From: Gammaproteobacteria bacterium | GTDB lineage: Bacteria; Pseudomonadota; Gammaproteobacteria; Burkholderiales; Rhodocyclaceae | Length of the DNA: 64,000 nucleotides | Assembly: GCA_018824085.1 (NCBI GenBank) | Contig: JAHJHI010000039.1 | Coordinates: 84,524 to 148,523, forward strand | Direction of reading: 5' to 3' | In this document: one piece after another, positions 62,301-64,000 of the stretch | How positions within the stretch are numbered: position 1 is the stretch's first letter | Layout: every line of letters begins with the position of its first letter | Notes under the pieces: generated by a model | Told to the model about the DNA's origin: nothing | What the model saw: only the letters and a program-made list of their open reading frames with translations | The model's database searches: none | Program-made: the position numbers and the translations under genes

Positions 62301-64000
62301 AGGCAACCTGCTGCTGTCGTCCGGCACCATCAACGGAACCGGCACGCTCACCGTCAATTCCGCCTTCGACTGGAGCACCGGCTCTGTCTCGGGCAACGGC
62401 ACGCTGCGCCTCGCCGCAGAGGCCCGCGTGCTGTCAGGCAGTACCAAAGAGCTGTCCCGCACGCTGGAAGTCGCCGGCCGCCTGAGCACCCGCAACCAGA
62501 GCGGCACACTGAAGATTCAGGACGGCGGTCGCATCTCGGTGCTGGCGTCCGGCGAATTCGCCGTGGATGGCGGCTCGAGCATCACGCACGCCGGCAGCGG
62601 CCGCATCGACAACGCCGGCCTCATGCGCAAGACCGGCACGGCTGCCGTCACGCTGGCCGTGCCGCTGACCAACAGCGGCACGCTGCGCATCGAGGAGGGC
62701 ACGCTCACCGCGAGCGCCTTCCCGGTCAACGCCGGCACGCTGGACGTGTTCAACGGCGCAGCGCTGAACACTGGCGTGGATCTTCAGAACCCCGGCATTC
62801 TCCAGGGCAGCGGCACGGTCGATATCGGCAGCGGCCTGCTCACCAACGCGGGTGTCATCCGTCCGGGCGGCAGCGGCGCCGCCGCAACGCTGACCATCAC
62901 CGGCAATCTCGCGCAGACATCGGCCGGCACCATCGAGGCCGACGTGCTCGGCACCAGTGCCGCACAGCAGGACCGCCTCATCGTCAGCGGCACGGTGGCG
63001 CTCGACGGCGATCTCGTGCTGGCCCCGGCGGCCGGCGTGAGCTTCGGCGCGCAGGACCGCTACACGGCGCTGTCATGCGGCGCCGACGCCTGCCTGAGCG
63101 GCGCGTTCGCGTCCGTGAACACCGGCGGCGTGGCCGGCCTGAGCGCGACCACGTTCTCGAACGCGATCAGCTTCGCCACCGGCGCCATCGCCAGCACCTG
63201 GATCTCGCAAACGTCGGGCTTCTGGGACGTCGCGACCAACTGGGCGGGCGGCCTGATGCCGACAGCCAGCACCGATGTCATCATCGACCAGCCCGGCGAC
63301 CTGACGATCACCATCCGCAGTACCGGCAGCCCCTTCACCGTCAACAGCCTGTTCTCGAACGAGAACATTTCCGTCACTGGTGGCGTGCTCACGCTGATCG
63401 ATGACTCGGTGATCAACGGCCTGCTGTCGGTTTCCGGCGGCACACTGAACATCGATACGCAGCTCGATGCCAGCCGGCTCGCGCTGAGCGGCGGCGGCAC
63501 GATAGCAGGCGGCACACTCGGCCTGTCCGGTGCGCAGTCCATGCTGTCCGGTGGCACGCTGTCCAGTGTCGATCTGATCGTCGGCGCGTCCGGCCTGCTG
63601 GTGCGCGGCGGCATCATGACCGATGTGGTTCTGCACAAGCAGGCCGCCGCAACATCCAGCGCGCTGGTCACCATCGCCAACGGCGGCGTTCTCGAAGCAC
63701 GCGGCACGCTCACGCTCGACGGCGCCACCATCCGTCTGGCCAGCACCGGCTCCGGCACCTATCTGCGCAATACCACCGCCGGCAACACCACGCTCGACAT
63801 CAACGGCAACGGCACCATCGAATTCGCCGGCGCCGACAACGCCAACAACGACATCACCGCCTGGCAGGCCAACAGCACCCTCAACATCGGTGCCGGCATC
63901 ATCCTCTCCGGCTCCCAGTCCGGCACAACCAACTTCGGCAGCAACGGCTCCTTTGCCGGCACCGCCGTCGCCGCCACCGCCGGCAAGACGCTTTCCTTCA
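56356..64000 (+). CDS. Giant TpsA/filamentous-hemagglutinin-like exoprotein (3' incomplete)
   Basis: At least 2,548 codons, open to the window end. The N-terminus (MNKGRHTLLFSDERGTYVPVAE) resembles an extended signal peptide region; it is followed by a TPS domain with VGMQTQGSTLNITASDRAIINWKQF-type and NPNGVLFG motifs needed for recognition by TpsB. The rest is a beta-helix of Gly/Thr/Ser-rich repeats with only two Cys (LSCGADACLSG near 63075). Its partner gene lies 185 bp upstream. The start at 56356 has GAGG upstream. Confidence 0.9.
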   Translation, partial: MNKGRHTLLFSDERGTYVPVAEGTRARGKSRGARALRRIVAAMAAALPGLTIANPTGHEVVHGQVGMQTQGSTLNITASDRAIINWKQFSIQPGETTRFIQPGSTATVLNRVVGQDPSQILGNLVANGRVFLINPNGVLFGAGARVDTAGLVASTLNIRNEDFLAGRLKFDAEGAAGRLRNEGTLKTTGGPLILIATDIENTGLITAENGDIVLAAGRSVEIADPHQPALRVKIEAGGEAINLGQLLTQGGNVGMFGAALTQAGKVSATGAQRTADGRIVLRASKSVTLGAQSETIARTAQGDGGSIDIAAPDIVVVAGASVDASGNRGGRIDIAAEKLARVEGTLRATGHLPDPAPVAPAAPDLELPVTAAGPAPAAAPTAQTAPPPADAGRGGDIVVTAEDIAIADTATLDASGDTGGGSVLIGGDWQGANPDVRNARTTWVGNGAGILADALLQGDGGKVVVWADQATAFAGNIWSRGGRNGGDGGHVEVSGKVALLYRGRTDTRAARGRNGELLLDPLAIVLQGGSGDGSNDGTQVFGNGGMLAMDALGPTVIFESELEEQSKTTDIILRAQRSVTVGSNPFSHTASGNLAGETSGQLALAAGSSLLIETRNLGAGEGGASAGIDLVTNGWHGSALQIITQGSGDITLQTGYANGVQVGDQVANLLLPVLRTAAGDILVRAGDDSTVQLVGADYSAGGAIDIVAGTVTGGTAFNAGAGTHITGDYVVSSGTLSFSGGNAAISGLLTLGANLGGNASLSLGGLDWRSGRMNAGGIVTLTGNGVIDSSNSHRYLARELVVAGRLSFENPGNYYLGIDDGGTLRIASTGSLATRDTNGLIYLGAGAAGTARLLADAGSNISVAAGTALLLRSNSNAGNQIAGAFALSGTGAMTLDSGLISTGADTTIGGSGTLALVGGGALGGSHTLTIASGFNWTGGTMGGTGTTVLSGSGAIDNTSNYKYLNRRLDVTGDFTFGNSSSYYLQVGNGGELHIGSTGRLTTTGANGLIYFAGGNGGAARFSADDGAVIEAGADTTLTVRADGSNGNQLAGTFELAGDGVVSFDSGIIELSGATRFDGTGRLRMAGNATFGGAGSLAIASAFEWFGGTLAGSGTATLSGAGVIDNTSSYKYLNRRLDVTGSLTFGNSNGYYVQVGNGGTLHLAAAGVLGTGSTNGLIHMTAGAAGSTRFSADAGARISIADGTTFTLRGDGNAGNQISGDFALTGPGAMVLDSGSLTTAGATRFSGAGPLRMSGVTFTANHATTLDSVLRLESGTLTGSADVIISGPFTWAGGVMSGSGTTVISGAAQIDNTSSYKYLDRRMDVSGSLTFGNSNGYYINIRNGGELHLAAGGTLATQSVNGLIYMSAGTGGTARLSADDGSTLDIADGTVLTLRADSNAGNLMSGTFGLTGAGTLVMDSGVLTTGAATRFDGDGFMRLGSGATFNANHAATFAAALSLGGATLGGSGATTISGPFTWSGGIMNGSGTTVLTGDGVIDNTSAYKYLDRRLEVSGTLSFGNSNGYYVSVRDGGTLHLNAGAQLSAPAVNGVIHLGAGAGGSALLSADDGATINVADGVTFTLRSDNNAGNRIAGNFELTGAGTTHFDSGTISADSATVFDGDGKLLLSSGATLGGSAQVTIASAFDWTGGVMSGTGKTVLVNAVTLSGSGTRTLNRTLEIAATGSLDIGDNVVIQRSTNNGGTGGIVAFGTLTKSAGAGTAYLQYVDLQGNFSATSGTLSLYGNVAGTGLGAASFSSAGTAVVLLDNGLFTLGNGQTANVTGGTLDLASGATLSTAGNASVAGAGTFLISSGVLDGAGTLTIASGFNWTGGSMNGAGVTRLVNAVSLTGNGTRTLNRTLEIATGASLDLGDSVAIQRSTGSGGTGGIVALGALTKSTGSGTAYLRYFDLRGNISAGSGVLSIVGNTAGSSINGAALSSTGSGSLRLDSGTFTLNDGESASVGAGTLDISDATLTTTGNSAINGAGNLLLSSGTINGTGTLTVNSAFDWSTGSVSGNGTLRLAAEARVLSGSTKELSRTLEVAGRLSTRNQSGTLKIQDGGRISVLASGEFAVDGGSSITHAGSGRIDNAGLMRKTGTAAVTLAVPLTNSGTLRIEEGTLTASAFPVNAGTLDVFNGAALNTGVDLQNPGILQGSGTVDIGSGLLTNAGVIRPGGSGAAATLTITGNLAQTSAGTIEADVLGTSAAQQDRLIVSGTVALDGDLVLAPAAGVSFGAQDRYTALSCGADACLSGAFASVNTGGVAGLSATTFSNAISFATGAIASTWISQTSGFWDVATNWAGGLMPTASTDVIIDQPGDLTITIRSTGSPFTVNSLFSNENISVTGGVLTLIDDSVINGLLSVSGGTLNIDTQLDASRLALSGGGTIAGGTLGLSGAQSMLSGGTLSSVDLIVGASGLLVRGGIMTDVVLHKQAAATSSALVTIANGGVLEARGTLTLDGATIRLASTGSGTYLRNTTAGNTTLDINGNGTIEFAGADNANNDITAWQANSTLNIGAGIILSGSQSGTTNFGSNGSFAGTAVAATAGKTLSF
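58711..61326 (+). repeat. Tandem repeats type A in the TpsA protein
   Basis: Five consecutive units of about 168-187 residues, each opening with an IDNTS-YKYL-type block (starts near 58711, 59215, 59719, 60277 and 60838) and ending with a WTGG- or WSGG-type block. Units 1-2 measure 504 bp, units 3-4 558-561 bp. This is coding repetition in a secreted beta-helix. Confidence 0.8.
61327..62412 (+). repeat. Tandem repeats type B in the TpsA protein
   Basis: Two units of 181 residues, each beginning LVNAV(T/S)L and continuing TRTLNRTLEIA; unit 1 is 61327-61869 and unit 2 from 61870. They differ from type A but share the SGFNWTGG and similar turns. Confidence 0.75.

Noticed and set aside
58711..62412. 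CRISPR or satellite DNA
   Set aside because: The repeats are 504-561 bp, diverged and in frame within one coding sequence; there are no short repeats with unique spacers.

Overview
The window is high-GC DNA with dense coding on both strands and ISC, ModE, RseC, LeuA and SelO genes typical of Betaproteobacteria; a diazotroph of the Rhodocyclales type (Azoarcus/Methyloversatilis-like) is my best inference. No RNA genes, insertion sequences or CRISPR arrays were seen. Its core is a molybdenum nitrogenase island of about 45 kb (roughly 2.4-47.7 kb). It is flanked on the left by the end of an isc operon (hscA-fdx) and on the right by housekeeping genes (leuA, glnS) and a two-partner secretion locus.

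Layout. 1-949: isc operon end. 987-2395: Rrf2 regulator plus a thioredoxin-reductase-like flavoprotein. 2503-6267 (+): NifA/sigma-54 controlled nifV-cysE(nifP)-nifW-ferritin-like-FeSI ferredoxin-TPR operon. 6289-8804: methyltransferase, acetyltransferase and an Fe-S protein. 8908-13780: molybdenum section (sulfite-oxidase-fold protein, modEABC, FmdB-like zinc ribbon, two ModE-type boxes). 13810-18794 (-): nifE-N-X-nafX-CCE_0567-fdxB-nifQ. 19046-22182: a 104-aa unknown, a degenerate receiver, an AAA+ ATPase and nifF. 22300-27049 (-): Rieske ferredoxin and nifHDK. 27474-28974 (+): globin, 197-aa unknown and nifO, divergent from nifH. 29581-38865 (-): a tightly packed 16-gene nifB operon ending in poorly known genes (DegT-like protein, SIR2-like protein, 2Fe-2S ferredoxin, Cys-rich protein). 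39150-40733 (-): a flavoprotein with its own NifA/sigma-54 promoter. 41005-45063: selO, ohr, pirin, LysR. 45086-46741 (-): nifA of the oxygen-sensing Cys-motif class, with no nifL. 47252-47683: RseC-like gene with a NifA/sigma-54 promoter. 47700-56170: leuA with a leader peptide, glnS, LemA-FHA, flavin reductase, protease. 54584-64000: TpsB and a giant TpsA adhesin running off the end.

How it works together. NifA (45086-46741) should bind TGT-N10-ACA sites and drive sigma-54 promoters. I find convincing -24/-12 elements before nifV, the sulfite-oxidase-fold gene, nifH, the globin, nifB, the 39150 flavoprotein and rseC, and probable ones before nifE, the 104-aa gene, the receiver/AAA gene pair and the FmdB-like gene. 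The cofactor pathway (NifB, NifEN, NifX, NafX, NifQ, NifV, ModABC) and electron carriers (NifF, FdxB, FdxN, FeSI, Rieske, 2Fe-2S Fdx) are richly represented. nifU, nifM and nifL are absent here; the adjacent isc operon may supply the scaffold function. The most novel parts are the pseudo-receiver/AAA+ pair, the distal nifB-operon genes (lysine-less DegT, SIR2-like), the globin operon sharing the nifH activator site, and the TPR-like paralogues placed in two separate nif operons.
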